From Celeribacter sp. HF31 (GTDB lineage: Bacteria > Pseudomonadota > Alphaproteobacteria > Rhodobacterales > Rhodobacteraceae), in contig NZ_JAATOT010000006.1 in the NCBI RefSeq assembly GCF_011806455.1, positions 62,001 through 126,000 of the forward strand: DNA of 64,000 bases, written 5' to 3'. Both the position numbers and the translations under genes were made by a program. The stretch's first letter is position 1. Every line of letters begins with the position of its first letter. The notes under the pieces are model-generated. The model did no database searches. It was given only the letters and a program-made list of their open reading frames with translations, and had not been told where the DNA came from. Positions 26,307 through 34,996 of this stretch are shown one piece after another.

Positions 26307-28331
26307 ATGACCAACGCTTACCTGTCCGAGTGGAATACGCCTTTCAACCTGCCGCCGTTTGCCGATTTGCGCGACGCGGATGTCAAACCTGCGGTCGATG
26401 CCGCGCTTGCAGAGGGGCGCGCGTCGATCAAAGCCATCGCGGAAAACCCCGAGGCGCCGACTTTTGCCAATACCATTGAAGCGCTGGAAAAGGCGGATGC
26501 CACGCTGTCGAAAGTGCTGGGGGCTTTTTTTGGCATGGCGGGGGCCGACACCAACGATGTGCGCGACGGATTGATGCGCGATCTGTCACCCGTGCTCTCT
26601 GCGTACAGTTCCGAAATCACCGCCAATGAGGCACTGTTCAATCGGATCGAGACCCTGTGGCAAACCCGCGAAACCCTTGATTTGACAGAGGAACAGCAGC
26701 GCGTCTTGATGCTCACGCGTCGGTCGTTTGTGCGCTCGGGCGCGAAACTCGAAGGGGCTGAAAAAGATCGCATGGCGGCGATCAAATCACGGCTTGCCAC
26801 GCTGGGCACTCAGTTCACGCAGAACCTTTTGGCCGACGAGCGTGAGTGGTTCATGGCGCTGGCGGAAGAAGACCTTGAGGGCCTGCCGCAATTCGTCGTC
26901 GACGCCGCGCGGTCTGCTGGCGAAGAGAAGGGCGTCAAAGGCCCTGTTGTGACCCTGTCGCGCTCGCTCATCGTACCGTTTTTGCAATTTTCGCCGCGAC
27001 GTGACCTGCGCGAAAAGGCGTTCCGCGCCTGGGCGGCACGCGGTGAGAATGGCAATGCCAACGACAACCGCGATATTGCCAAAGAGATTTTGGAACTGCG
27101 CGAGGAGCGCGCCAAATTGTTGGGGTACGAGAGCTTTGCGTCCTATAAACTTGAGACCGAAATGGCGAAGACGCCGGAGCATGTGCGCGATCTGTTGATG
27201 CGGGTTTGGGAGCCCGCGAAAGAGGCCGCCGAACGCGATGCTGCGATCCTGTCAGACATGATGGCCGAGGACGGGGTGAATGGCGATCTGGAGCCTTGGG
27301 ACTGGCGCTATTACTCCTCGATCCGGCGCAAGGCGGAGCATGATCTCGATGAGGCGGAGTTGAAGCCCTATCTTCAGCTTGAGCGGATGATCGAAGCGGC
27401 CTTTACTTGTGCTAATCGTCTCTTCGGTTTGGCGTTCGAGCCGCTCGATATGCAGGTTTATCACCCGGATGCACGCGCTTGGAATGTGACGCGGAACGGC
27501 GAACATATCGCGGTTTTCATCGGTGATTATTTCGCGCGGGGGTCGAAACGCTCTGGTGCTTGGTGCACCGCGATGCGCAGCCAACAGAAACTCATGGGGG
27601 ACATTCGTCCCATCGTCCTCAATGTGTGCAATTTTGCCAAGCCGTCGAACGGAGAGGCGGCTTTGCTGTCCTATGATGATGCGCGCACGCTGTTTCATGA
27701 GTTCGGCCATGCTCTGCATCAGATGCTCTCGGACGTAACCTATGAGTCGATCTCCGGCACATCCGTGGCGCGCGATTTCGTGGAATTGCCGAGCCAGCTT
27801 TATGAGCATTGGCTCGAAGTGCCCGAGGTGCTCGAAGAGTTCGCGACGCATGCGACAACCGGCGAACCGATGCCGCGAGATATGTTGGAGCGCTTGCTTG
27901 CGGCGCAGACCTATGATCAGGGTTTTGCCACGGTCGAATATGTCGCCTCCGCCCTGGTGGACCTCGATTTCCACGACGGCCCGGCACCGAAAGACCCGAT
28001 GGCGGCACAGGCCAAGACACTGGCGAAGATCGGCATGCCGAAAGCCATCACCATGCGCCACGCGACACCGCATTTCGCGCATGTGTTCTCCGGTGACGGC
28101 TACAGCTCTGGCTACTACAGCTACATGTGGTCCGAGGTGATGGATGCCGACGCGTTCGAGGCATTCGAGGAAACCTCTCCCTTCGATCCGGCGATGGCGA
28201 AACGGCTTGAGGAGAACATCCTTTCGAAAGGCGGCTCAGCAGATGCGGAGGCGCTCTACACCGCTTTCCGGGGCCGGATGCCGGGTGTCGAGGCGCTGCT
28301 CAAAGGACGGGGGCTTTTGGCGGCGGAGTGA
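26307..28331 (+). CDS. M3 family metallopeptidase (oligopeptidase A / Dcp-like)
   Basis: A 674-residue cytoplasmic zinc peptidase of the thimet oligopeptidase family. The HExxH motif is HEFGH in ARTLFHEFGHALHQML near residue 464, followed by the glutamate ligand region ARDFVELPSQLYEHW. The C-terminal SGYYSYMWSEVMDADAF segment is typical. It has no signal peptide. An AAAGGAGA ribosome-binding site precedes the start at 26307. It is the last gene of the coaBC-dut-thiF run and converges on the CDF transporter gene. It degrades oligopeptides, including cleaved signal peptides. Confidence 0.93.
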   Translation: MTNAYLSEWNTPFNLPPFADLRDADVKPAVDAALAEGRASIKAIAENPEAPTFANTIEALEKADATLSKVLGAFFGMAGADTNDVRDGLMRDLSPVLSAYSSEITANEALFNRIETLWQTRETLDLTEEQQRVLMLTRRSFVRSGAKLEGAEKDRMAAIKSRLATLGTQFTQNLLADEREWFMALAEEDLEGLPQFVVDAARSAGEEKGVKGPVVTLSRSLIVPFLQFSPRRDLREKAFRAWAARGENGNANDNRDIAKEILELREERAKLLGYESFASYKLETEMAKTPEHVRDLLMRVWEPAKEAAERDAAILSDMMAEDGVNGDLEPWDWRYYSSIRRKAEHDLDEAELKPYLQLERMIEAAFTCANRLFGLAFEPLDMQVYHPDARAWNVTRNGEHIAVFIGDYFARGSKRSGAWCTAMRSQQKLMGDIRPIVLNVCNFAKPSNGEAALLSYDDARTLFHEFGHALHQMLSDVTYESISGTSVARDFVELPSQLYEHWLEVPEVLEEFATHATTGEPMPRDMLERLLAAQTYDQGFATVEYVASALVDLDFHDGPAPKDPMAAQAKTLAKIGMPKAITMRHATPHFAHVFSGDGYSSGYYSYMWSEVMDADAFEAFEETSPFDPAMAKRLEENILSKGGSADAEALYTAFRGRMPGVEALLKGRGLLAAE

Positions 28332-28373
28332 TCCGCGTTTCCTTTGTGCCGGAAATACTCAATAGCGAGGCGG

Positions 28374-29252
28374 TCAATCCGCCTCGCCCGCCACGTCTTT
28401 GTGCACGATCACATCGGCATTCGGATAGGCGTCCAAAATCTGCCGTTTGAGACCCGCGGAGATCGCATGGGCCTCGCGCAGGGTCTGGTCGCCATTCACT
28501 TCGATATGAATGTTCACGAAAGGCTTTGAGCCTGCCATACGGGTTTTAAGGTCGTGATAGGCGTAGATGCCGGGCATCTCTTTGGCCATGTTTTCAATGG
28601 CTGCGATCATCTCCGGCGGGGCAGCACGGTCCATGAGCGCGTCCCAGGCGGATTTGCCGATGTTGAGCGCGCCGACAAGCAGAATGCCTGCAGCGCCCAA
28701 GGCGACCACGCTATCGAGTTGGTGAAACCCGAACATGGAGGAGGCCAGAAGCGCGAGGATGGCGCCGATGTTGGGGATCAGATCGCCCACGTAATGCAGG
28801 CTGTCGGCGGAGACGACCTTGGACCCGGTTTTGCGGGCGACGTGGCGTTGCCACAGCACGAGCGCGATGGTCAGCACGATGGAGAGGATCATCACCGCGA
28901 TGCCGGCGCCCTCGGCCATCATCTCCTTCGGGGCGGGCGACAAGAGGCGGCGCACGGAGGTCACGCCGATGACACCGGCGGAAATCAGAATGAAGACGGA
29001 TTGCGCAAGGGCCGCGAGGTCTTCGGCGGAGGTGTGGCCAAAGGTGTGATCGTCGTCGGGCGGGCGCGAGGCGTAATAGATCGCCAGGAGCCCACCGGCG
29101 GCAATCAGGAAATCCATGGCGCTGTCCGCCAAAGAGGCGGCAATCGACAGAGAGCCAGTGAGGCTCAGCGCCCAAAGCTTGGCCAGCACAAGGATGGTCG
29201 CGACGGAGACGGAGGCGAGTCCGGCTGACAGGTTCAGACGGGTGTCAGGCAT
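28374..29252 (-). CDS. Cation diffusion facilitator (CDF/FieF-like) metal exporter
   Basis: A 292-residue inner-membrane protein with about six transmembrane segments and a C-terminal cytoplasmic domain. The metal-site motifs are visible: SLADSAMDFLIA near residue 42 (Asp ligands) and LHYVGDLIPNIG near residue 155 (HxxxD). The C-terminal half has DLKTRMAGSKPFVNIHIEVNGD as in the dimerising domain. It exports divalent cations such as Zn2+ or Fe2+ in exchange for protons; the metal cannot be assigned from the sequence. It is monocistronic and convergent with the M3 peptidase gene. Confidence 0.9.
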   Translation of the reverse strand: MPDTRLNLSAGLASVSVATILVLAKLWALSLTGSLSIAASLADSAMDFLIAAGGLLAIYYASRPPDDDHTFGHTSAEDLAALAQSVFILISAGVIGVTSVRRLLSPAPKEMMAEGAGIAVMILSIVLTIALVLWQRHVARKTGSKVVSADSLHYVGDLIPNIGAILALLASSMFGFHQLDSVVALGAAGILLVGALNIGKSAWDALMDRAAPPEMIAAIENMAKEMPGIYAYHDLKTRMAGSKPFVNIHIEVNGDQTLREAHAISAGLKRQILDAYPNADVIVHKDVAGEAD

Positions 29253-29334
29253 GTCGATTTCCCGATTGTGGTGCTTGGGGGGGCTTATAAAGGATTCCCT
29301 CCCACGGGTAAGGCCAAAGACGCGAAACCCGCGC

Positions 29335-30321
29335 TTAAAGCATCAATTTGTCCTTGATCCGCGCCCAGGCGCGCGGCACGAAATTGTCCTTCGCGGGCTC
29401 TAGGCATTGCCGCTCGAGGAACCAGTGGAAATAGCCCTCGTAATCGAACTCCGCCATGGTCTCCGGGCCGAACTCGATCGCGGCCTTGAGGTCGGCGACC
29501 GTGCGCGGGGTCAATGTGGCGTGCCAGTAATCGGTCTTGCCACAGGTGATCACCGGCTTTTTCTGCATCAAGGCCTCGAACCCCGCCGAGGAGTTTTGTG
29601 TGATCACCACGCGGGCCGCTTCGATCAGGTCGTGGATCGAGGCGTCGCTCAGTTTCACATTGGGGTGGTTCTCGCAAATCTCGAGGATCTGCCGACGCCC
29701 CTGTTTGCTTTGATGCGGATGAGGTTTGACATAGACCAGCGCGTCACGGTCGTAATTGGCCGCCGTGGCGATCATCTGTTCGGTGCTCAGATACCGCGCG
29801 CTGGGTGTCTCGGTCTCGGCAGGCTGACACAGGATCGTCGCGGTCGAGGGGCGCAAAGGCGCATCCATCCGCGGTTCCTGTGCATGTTTCGAGATGTTCT
29901 CACGCAGCATATATCCGGTGACGCCGTTGAAGAAATATTCGGCGGCTTCGCGGGTCTCCGGCTCGGAACAATAACGGGAAAAGCGCAGCGAGCTGTTGTG
30001 GCCGAACCCAAGCTCATCGAAATACCAAAAGCCCCAGAGATAAGACGGATAGGCATGCAGGATCGTCGGGCCATACATGGCAGGACCGCCGACGATGATG
30101 TGGAGATGATCCTCGGCCAGCAACGCCCGCCCGCTGCGCGAGCCGCCTTCGACGAGATAGGTCGCAAAGCCTTTCTCTTTCAGTTTGGGCACCAGACGGG
30201 TGAAAAAGTCGTGACGGCCCTGCGCGATGGCCTCATGCCAGCTGCCGTAGCCATGGATCACACAGGATTTCAATCCGGTCGGAATATTGCGGGCTGCCAA
30301 GGGAGATTTGATTTGATCCAT
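29335..30321 (-). CDS. Capsular polysaccharide synthesis-type protein (KpsS-like, PF05159)
   Basis: A 328-residue protein resembling the Capsule_synth family (KpsS/LipB, which add Kdo linkers to capsule lipid anchors). The C-terminal half carries the typical DALVYVKPHPHQ and DASIHDLIEAARVVITQNSS followed by AGFEALMQKKPVITCG. The N-terminus has VIHGYGSWHE. The start is ATG at 30321; a GTG at 30327 directly after the upstream stop is the alternative. No other capsule gene is in the window, so it is an orphan. Its upstream partner encodes a secreted SH3 protein and is immediately adjacent. Confidence 0.72.
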   Translation of the reverse strand: MDQIKSPLAARNIPTGLKSCVIHGYGSWHEAIAQGRHDFFTRLVPKLKEKGFATYLVEGGSRSGRALLAEDHLHIIVGGPAMYGPTILHAYPSYLWGFWYFDELGFGHNSSLRFSRYCSEPETREAAEYFFNGVTGYMLRENISKHAQEPRMDAPLRPSTATILCQPAETETPSARYLSTEQMIATAANYDRDALVYVKPHPHQSKQGRRQILEICENHPNVKLSDASIHDLIEAARVVITQNSSAGFEALMQKKPVITCGKTDYWHATLTPRTVADLKAAIEFGPETMAEFDYEGYFHWFLERQCLEPAKDNFVPRAWARIKDKLML

Positions 30322-30327
30322 AACCAC

Positions 30328-30873
30328 TTACTCTAGAATTTCGTCTGCACGCACACCCCAAATTCCGGATTTCAACACCCATCCTTTTTGGCCGCCAGCG
30401 GTGACTTTGCACCAGGACACGTTGCATTCCTGTAGACGCAGGATGACGTTTTTCTCCGCCTGCGCATTGAGCCGCGAGGCTGGGTCCGGGCGGGCATAGA
30501 GGTCCACATTCTCATCGGTGACAAGCGCCGTGCGCACCCCGGAAATCAGAGAATAATGCAACCAGCCGGTGGCGCCCTCAAGGTCGCGCACACGGCGCCA
30601 GTGGCCGTATTCCGCGATGACTTCCAGAGGGTAACCCCGGCGCACGAAAACCCAGTCAATGCGATGCGACAAAGACGGTCCGCGCCGCACATTGGCCTTG
30701 TCGCTTTTGAGCGACACGAACCGCGGGAGGGGCAGGTTGGTGACAGCGCCGCGCGTGGGGCCATCGGCGGCCCAACCGAGCGTCGGCGTGAGCGCCAAAA
30801 GACTGAGCGCCAAGAGGCAACAAAGAAGCGCCCGACTGCGCGCACCCTTGCCGAAAAGTCGACCCGTTTTCAT
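30328..30873 (-). CDS. Secreted SH3 domain protein
   Basis: A 181-residue exported protein with a signal peptide (ALLCCLLALSLLALTPTLGWA) and two bacterial SH3 domains: SLKSDKANVRRGPSLSHRI (first) and NVDLYARPDPASRLNAQAE (second). It matches the SH3_3-type proteins common upstream of hydroxyacid dehydrogenases in this group, thought to bind peptidoglycan. The start at 30873 was chosen because it places the signal near the N-terminus; ATG-ATG at 30900/30897 is also possible. It is divergent from the dehydrogenase at 31076 and its stop abuts the KpsS-like gene. Confidence 0.8.
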   Translation of the reverse strand: MKTGRLFGKGARSRALLCCLLALSLLALTPTLGWAADGPTRGAVTNLPLPRFVSLKSDKANVRRGPSLSHRIDWVFVRRGYPLEVIAEYGHWRRVRDLEGATGWLHYSLISGVRTALVTDENVDLYARPDPASRLNAQAEKNVILRLQECNVSWCKVTAGGQKGWVLKSGIWGVRADEILE

Positions 30874-31075
30874 CGTTACTTTGCCTGATCTGCTCATCAT
30901 TCGCCCGAAACTGTCGGCCATCTGCCAGCACGTCATCGGGGGCATGACCTCCCCCGGATTTTTTATACAGTTCTTTTAAACCGTTTTTCTTCCCCGGTTC
31001 TTATCCTTACGGCTTGCCGGGATGCAATCGAGTTTGCCAGTATGGGGGGGAAAAAGAAAGAGGGAGGTTGCGGTC

Positions 31076-32062
31076 ATGGCCAAGGAACGTCTGAAGGTCG
31101 TGGTGACACGGGCATTGCCGGAACAGGTCGAAACCCGGATGAAAGAGCTCTTCGATGTCGAGCTCAATCACACGGACGAAAAGATGGACAAAGCGGCGCT
31201 GGTCAAGGCGATGCAGCGCGCCGATGTTCTGGTGCCTTGTGTGACGGATCGGATCGACGCGGGGATGTTGGGGCAGGCGGGGGAGCGTCTGAAACTGATC
31301 GCCAATTACGGGGCAGGTGTGGATCATATTGATGTGATCACGGCGCAAAACCGCGGCATCCTCGTGTCGAACACGCCTGATGTGGTGACCGAGGACACGG
31401 CGGATATGGCGATGGCTTTGATGCTCGCCGTGACGCGGCGCATCCCCGAAGGCCAGGCGGCGATGCAATCGGGCATCTGGGAGGGCTGGGCGCCGACCGC
31501 CTTTTTGGGCCAGAGGCTGACGGGCAAGCGGCTTGGCATTCTGGGCATGGGACGCGTTGGCCGGGCGTTGGCGCGCCGCGCTCGGGCCTTTGGTCTGTCG
31601 GTGCATTACCACAACCGCACGCGACTGCGGCCAGAGACCGAAGCGGTGTTTGAAGCGACCTGGTGGGACAGTCTCGATCAGATGCTCTCGCGTGTCGATA
31701 TCCTGTCGATCAACTGCCCGCACACGCCCGCGACCTATCACCAGATCAACGCGCGTCGGCTCAAACTCATGAAACCGACGGCGGTGATCGTCAACACATC
31801 GCGTGGCGAGGTGATCGACGAAAACGCCCTGACGCGTGGATTGCGCGCAGGCGAGATCGGTGGCGCGGGCCTCGATGTCTTCGAGCACGGGCATCAGATC
31901 AACCCGCGTTTGCGCGAGTTGCCCAATGTCGTGCTCCTGCCCCATATGGGGTCCGCGACGCTCGAAGGGCGGATCGAGATGGGCGAAAAGGTGATGCTCA
32001 ACATTCGCACCTTCGCCGACGGTCACCGCCCGCCGGATATGGTCGTGCCAGCCATGCTGTGA
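31076..32062 (+). CDS. D-isomer specific 2-hydroxyacid dehydrogenase
   Basis: A 328-residue NAD(P)-dependent dehydrogenase of the glyoxylate/hydroxypyruvate reductase type. The Rossmann motif GILGMGRVGRALARRARAFG begins near residue 150; the substrate-binding NYGAGVDHID lies near residue 78; the catalytic Arg, Glu and His are in NTSRGEVID, GLDVFEHGHQ and LLPHMGSAT. The start at 31076 has AGGGAGG 9 nt upstream; an earlier in-frame ATG at 31022 has none. It is cytoplasmic. The exact substrate is not determined. Confidence 0.9.
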   Translation: MAKERLKVVVTRALPEQVETRMKELFDVELNHTDEKMDKAALVKAMQRADVLVPCVTDRIDAGMLGQAGERLKLIANYGAGVDHIDVITAQNRGILVSNTPDVVTEDTADMAMALMLAVTRRIPEGQAAMQSGIWEGWAPTAFLGQRLTGKRLGILGMGRVGRALARRARAFGLSVHYHNRTRLRPETEAVFEATWWDSLDQMLSRVDILSINCPHTPATYHQINARRLKLMKPTAVIVNTSRGEVIDENALTRGLRAGEIGGAGLDVFEHGHQINPRLRELPNVVLLPHMGSATLEGRIEMGEKVMLNIRTFADGHRPPDMVVPAML

Positions 32063-32077
32063 GCGGCCTCATGCCCT

Positions 32078-32566
32078 TTAGGCGTCACAGTCTTTGACGC
32101 CGAGCTGGATCAGATCAGCGCCACTGACCTTGTAAAAGCCATAGATGGTGGTGCGCCCGATCTCGAGATACCAGTCCCGCACGGGATTAGGGTAAAATTG
32201 TGCGATGAAAAGGCTCCATTCCTCAAAGCGATCCTGGGAGAGGGGGCCGAAAAATGAACGCGGACCGTGAAAGCCGAAACGTGCCTTTGAGGTCACACAA
32301 GTATTTTTCAGGCCGATGTACATCGTACAGGAGGAGAAACAAAAGCCGTCGCGGATTTCGACTCTCGTGTCATTTGCGATCAGCGTGCTGATCTCCTCGT
32401 AGCGCTGCCGCACACTGCCGCCCAAGTCGGTATGAATGATCAGGGTGTTGTCGTCCGATGAATTCATACTCGTTTCGGCCAAGGCGGGAGCTGTGCTAAA
32501 ACTCATGAACAATGCTGCTATGGGCACGCAAGCATGAGCTAACCGTCGTGTGACGCGTTTCGTCAT
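32078..32566 (-). CDS. Secreted ClpP/crotonase-like protein (COG3904-like)
   Basis: A 162-residue exported protein with a signal peptide ending around APALAE (residue 30). The mature part resembles periplasmic ClpP-like proteins of COG3904: LIIHTDLGGSVRQRYEE, then RVEIRDGFCFSSCTMYIGL with the cysteine-flanked core, and ARFGFHGPRS. Their activity is not established. The gene is short (COG3904 members are often 200 or more residues). Three partial copies of a 16-bp repeat lie just upstream of its start. It ends 16 bp from the convergent dehydrogenase gene. Confidence 0.65.
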   Translation of the reverse strand: MTKRVTRRLAHACVPIAALFMSFSTAPALAETSMNSSDDNTLIIHTDLGGSVRQRYEEISTLIANDTRVEIRDGFCFSSCTMYIGLKNTCVTSKARFGFHGPRSFFGPLSQDRFEEWSLFIAQFYPNPVRDWYLEIGRTTIYGFYKVSGADLIQLGVKDCDA

Positions 32567-32584
32567 TTTTGCACCTCGAAAGGA

Positions 32585-32628
32585 TTCAGTGAATTGCTAT
32601 TTCAGTGAATTGCTATTTCAGTGAATTA
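32585..32628. repeat. Short tandem repeat, 16-bp unit, 2.75 copies
   Basis: The unit TTCAGTGAATTGCTAT occurs exactly at 32585-32600 and 32601-32616, followed by a 12-bp partial copy ending at 32628. It lies 18 bp upstream of the ClpP-like gene start, within its probable leader. The rest of the 412-bp gap 32567-32978 is AT-richer than average and contains the EcfG-like promoter. Confidence 0.8.
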
Positions 32629-32922
32629 TGCGGCGCCTCAGGAGGTCATCCGCGCAGGTCTTTCAAAGGAATTTCCAGCCGTTTAGTTATTTCGGCCTCG
32701 GTGAAATCTTACTCTGTTCTGCAAAAATTCGGTAACACGACGTTAATAAGTGTTAACTTTTCTGCGGTGCGAAGGGGGTTTGTGCTGCATTGCCGCCAAA
32801 TTCTTTCGCTTTGCAAAAAAAAATAATCAATACGAGCGTGACTCCAGGATTGTGGCTGAGCCGAAAACAGGCCTTGGGGGGACTCGCGCGACGAAAGAGT
32901 TCGGTCAGATTGCGCGAGCCTC

Positions 32923-32948
32923 GGAACTCTTGACAGGGGACAGACGTT
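32923..32948 (+). promoter_or_regulatory. EcfG-type general-stress promoter upstream of csbD
   Basis: GGAAC at 32923-32927 and CGTT at 32945-32948 are separated by 17 bases, an exact match to the alphaproteobacterial EcfG consensus (GGAAC-N16/17-CGTT). The CGTT lies 30 bp before the csbD start. It fits the stress-linked products downstream. Recognition by an EcfG factor is inferred. Confidence 0.65.
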
Positions 32949-32978
32949 CTACCTTCAGACAGAGAAAGGAGGCCTCAA

Positions 32979-33176
32979 ATGAATTGGGACCAAATCGAAG
33001 GCAAATGGACTGAAATGCAAGGCCGCGTGCGTGAAGAATGGGGTCAGCTGACCGACGACGATCTGGCGGAGGCCAAAGGCAACCGCGAACAGCTCGAAGG
33101 CAAGCTTCAGCAGCGCTACGGCAAGACCAAGGAAGAGGCGCGTCAGGCCGTCGACGATTTCCTGGCGAAGGTGTAA
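32979..33176 (+). CDS. CsbD family stress protein
   Basis: A 65-residue cytoplasmic protein of the CsbD family: MNWDQIEGKWTEMQGRVREE, then KGNREQLEGKLQQRYGKTKEEA, the characteristic K/Q/E-rich helices. CsbD proteins accumulate in stationary phase and under osmotic stress; the molecular function is unknown. AAAGGAGG lies 9 nt upstream of the start. It is the first gene of a two-gene unit with a flavin-binding general stress protein and is preceded by an EcfG-like promoter. Confidence 0.9.
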   Translation: MNWDQIEGKWTEMQGRVREEWGQLTDDDLAEAKGNREQLEGKLQQRYGKTKEEARQAVDDFLAKV

Positions 33177-33179
33177 GCC

Positions 33180-33692
33180 ATGTCACGTCTGGACGAGTTT
33201 CGCGAAGACCCCGCTCATATGCTCTGGCAGGAGCTTGGTGAGCTGCGCGCCGGGATGCTCGGCATCTCGGGTGCGCATGACGCGATGCAGCCGATGAGCC
33301 ATTTCCAGGATGCGGCGGCTGGCAAGCTCTGGTTCATCACTTCGGATGAAACCGATCTGGTGCGCCACGTGGGCACCGGCGATCAGGCGCAGTTCTGCGT
33401 CACCTCGCAGGACCAATCGTTTTTCGCCTGTTTGACCGGGGCGATCCGTCAAAGCACGGACAGGGCCAAGCTCGATGAGCTGTGGTCCCCGGCGGCGGCG
33501 GCCTGGTTCGAGGGCGGACGCGACAACCCGCATGTCTGCCTGTTGGAAATGACGCTGTCGGAGGCCGCTCTTTGGGCGTCGACCGGAAATCCGTTGGCGG
33601 TGGGTTATGAGATGCTCAAGGCCAATATGGCGTCGGATACGACGCCGGATGTTGGCGAACATGTCGTGATCGCCTTTCCGCACGCGGCTTAA
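33180..33692 (+). CDS. Pyridoxamine 5'-phosphate oxidase-like general stress protein
   Basis: A 170-residue split-barrel protein of the PNPOx-like family (general stress protein 26 type). Its pattern includes FQDAAAGKLWFITSDETDLVRHV near residue 40 and an Asp-rich C-terminal half with NPHVCLLEMTLSEAALW. Such proteins bind FMN or F420-like cofactors; activity is unknown. It starts 3 bp after the csbD stop, so it is cotranscribed with it under the same likely stress promoter. A strong intrinsic terminator follows. Confidence 0.85.
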   Translation: MSRLDEFREDPAHMLWQELGELRAGMLGISGAHDAMQPMSHFQDAAAGKLWFITSDETDLVRHVGTGDQAQFCVTSQDQSFFACLTGAIRQSTDRAKLDELWSPAAAAWFEGGRDNPHVCLLEMTLSEAALWASTGNPLAVGYEMLKANMASDTTPDVGEHVVIAFPHAA

Positions 33693-33706
33693 AGCGATAA
33701 GATTGA

Positions 33707-33743
33707 AAGCAAGCGCGCCATCCTCTGGCGCGCTTGCTTTTTC
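33707..33743 (+). terminator. Intrinsic terminator after the csbD unit
   Basis: AGCAAGCGCGCCA and TGGCGCGCTTGCT form a 13-bp perfect stem around a TCCTC loop, and TTTTT follows. It starts 15 bp after the stress protein stop. The pirin gene ends on the opposite strand 2 bp beyond, and A-rich sequence on the left could allow bidirectional use. Confidence 0.9.
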
Positions 33744-33744
33744 G

Positions 33745-34662
33745 TCAGTGATCTCGCTGATCGCGAATGAAGGTGCCGTTGTTCAACTCATTGAACGCCT
33801 GCATCAACTCCTCACGCGTGTTCATCACGATCGGCCCATGCCACGCCACCGGCTCTTTGATCGGCTGACCCGAAATCAACAGGAAACGCACGCCTTCGGG
33901 CCCGCTGTTCACCACGATCTCATTGCCGGTGGCGAAATTCACCAGCGTCCGGTTGCCGGACATATCGCGGATGTTGATCTCTTCACCATTCACCTCTTTC
34001 TCGACCCGCACGCCGTAAGGCTGAGAGGCATCGCGGAAAGACGCACGGCCCGCAAAGATATAGGCAAACGTGTTGGCATAGGTGTCGACCGGCAGCACCT
34101 TGCGTGTGTTCGGCGGCACGGAAATGTCGAGATAAAGCGGATCGGCGGCGATCCCATCCACCGGCCCACGCTTGCCCCAGAACGATCCCGTGACGATTTT
34201 CACCTTGGTGCCATCGTCATCGATGATCTCGGGGATGTCGCTGCCCTGAATGTCCTGATAGCGCGGCGCGGTCATCTTGAGCGAGGAAGGCAGGTTGGCC
34301 CAAAGCTGAAACCCGTGCATCTGCCCCGCCGCATTTCCGCGCGGCATTTCCTGATGCATGATGCCGGAGCCTGCCGTCATCCATTGCACGGAGCCTTTGC
34401 CTAAAACGCCTGTGTTGCCAAGACTGTCGCCATGCTCCACCTCGCCATCCAAGACATAGGTGATCGTCTCGATGCCGCGATGCGGATGCCAGGGAAAGCC
34501 CTTTTCGAACTGCTTCGGATCGTCATTGCGGAAATCATCGAACAGCAAGAACGGATCGAATTCGCGCGGTTTGTGAAAGCCGAAAGCGCGATAGAGATGC
34601 ACGCCTGCGCCTTCGAGTGTGAACTGACCTTCAGAGGTCGCTTTGACGGGACGGAATGTCAT
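33745..34662 (-). CDS. Pirin family protein (bicupin)
   Basis: A 305-residue two-cupin protein. The N-terminal cupin has the metal-binding pattern FPWHPHRGIETITYVLDGEVEHGDS (His, His, Glu ligands, residues about 55-78) and MTAGSGIMHQEMP. Pirins are iron-binding; some are quercetinases and others act in redox or stress responses, so the role here is open. The start at 34662 was chosen because it matches the family N-terminus (MTFRPVKATSEG); the frame is open 153 bp upstream without family character. Confidence 0.9.
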   Translation of the reverse strand: MTFRPVKATSEGQFTLEGAGVHLYRAFGFHKPREFDPFLLFDDFRNDDPKQFEKGFPWHPHRGIETITYVLDGEVEHGDSLGNTGVLGKGSVQWMTAGSGIMHQEMPRGNAAGQMHGFQLWANLPSSLKMTAPRYQDIQGSDIPEIIDDDGTKVKIVTGSFWGKRGPVDGIAADPLYLDISVPPNTRKVLPVDTYANTFAYIFAGRASFRDASQPYGVRVEKEVNGEEINIRDMSGNRTLVNFATGNEIVVNSGPEGVRFLLISGQPIKEPVAWHGPIVMNTREELMQAFNELNNGTFIRDQRDH

Positions 34663-34996
34663 GGTGAGACTCCTTTGTGTTTGTCTCATCATGTGGGCAT
34701 TTGGGGGTGTGCGTAAACGGCTTTGCGCGAACGGTTTCTGTGCGGTGGCGCGCAGATGGGCGTTGAGTGAGTATTTCACCTGCAATGAAGAGGTGCGCCC
34801 CGACCGCCGGTTCATAGCGCAGTGGCGTCACCGAAAGGGTTTCGGCCCACGGGCCGGGGCGTCTTCATCGCAGACGGTCATCGGCTCTCCAGCCTGTACC
34901 GTAAACACGTTGTGACGCATTAACCTTAATGCGCGGCTAACAGGTCTTCATTGCAGTCCAAATACTCGAAAAAAGCGCCCCGAAGGGCGCTCACTC
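34663..34996. other. Non-coding gap between panB and the pirin gene
   Basis: This 334-bp gap holds the pirin promoter region on the left, GCATTAACCTTAATGC near 34918-34933 (a short inverted repeat) and the panB terminator at 34969-34991. A codon-like stretch on either strand is not convincing. No other feature was seen. Confidence 0.5.
34969..34991 (-). terminator. Intrinsic terminator of the panC-panB unit
   Basis: On the minus strand AGCGCCC and GGGCGCT pair around a TTCG tetraloop, followed by TTTTTT. It begins 6 bp after the panB stop. Confidence 0.85.
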
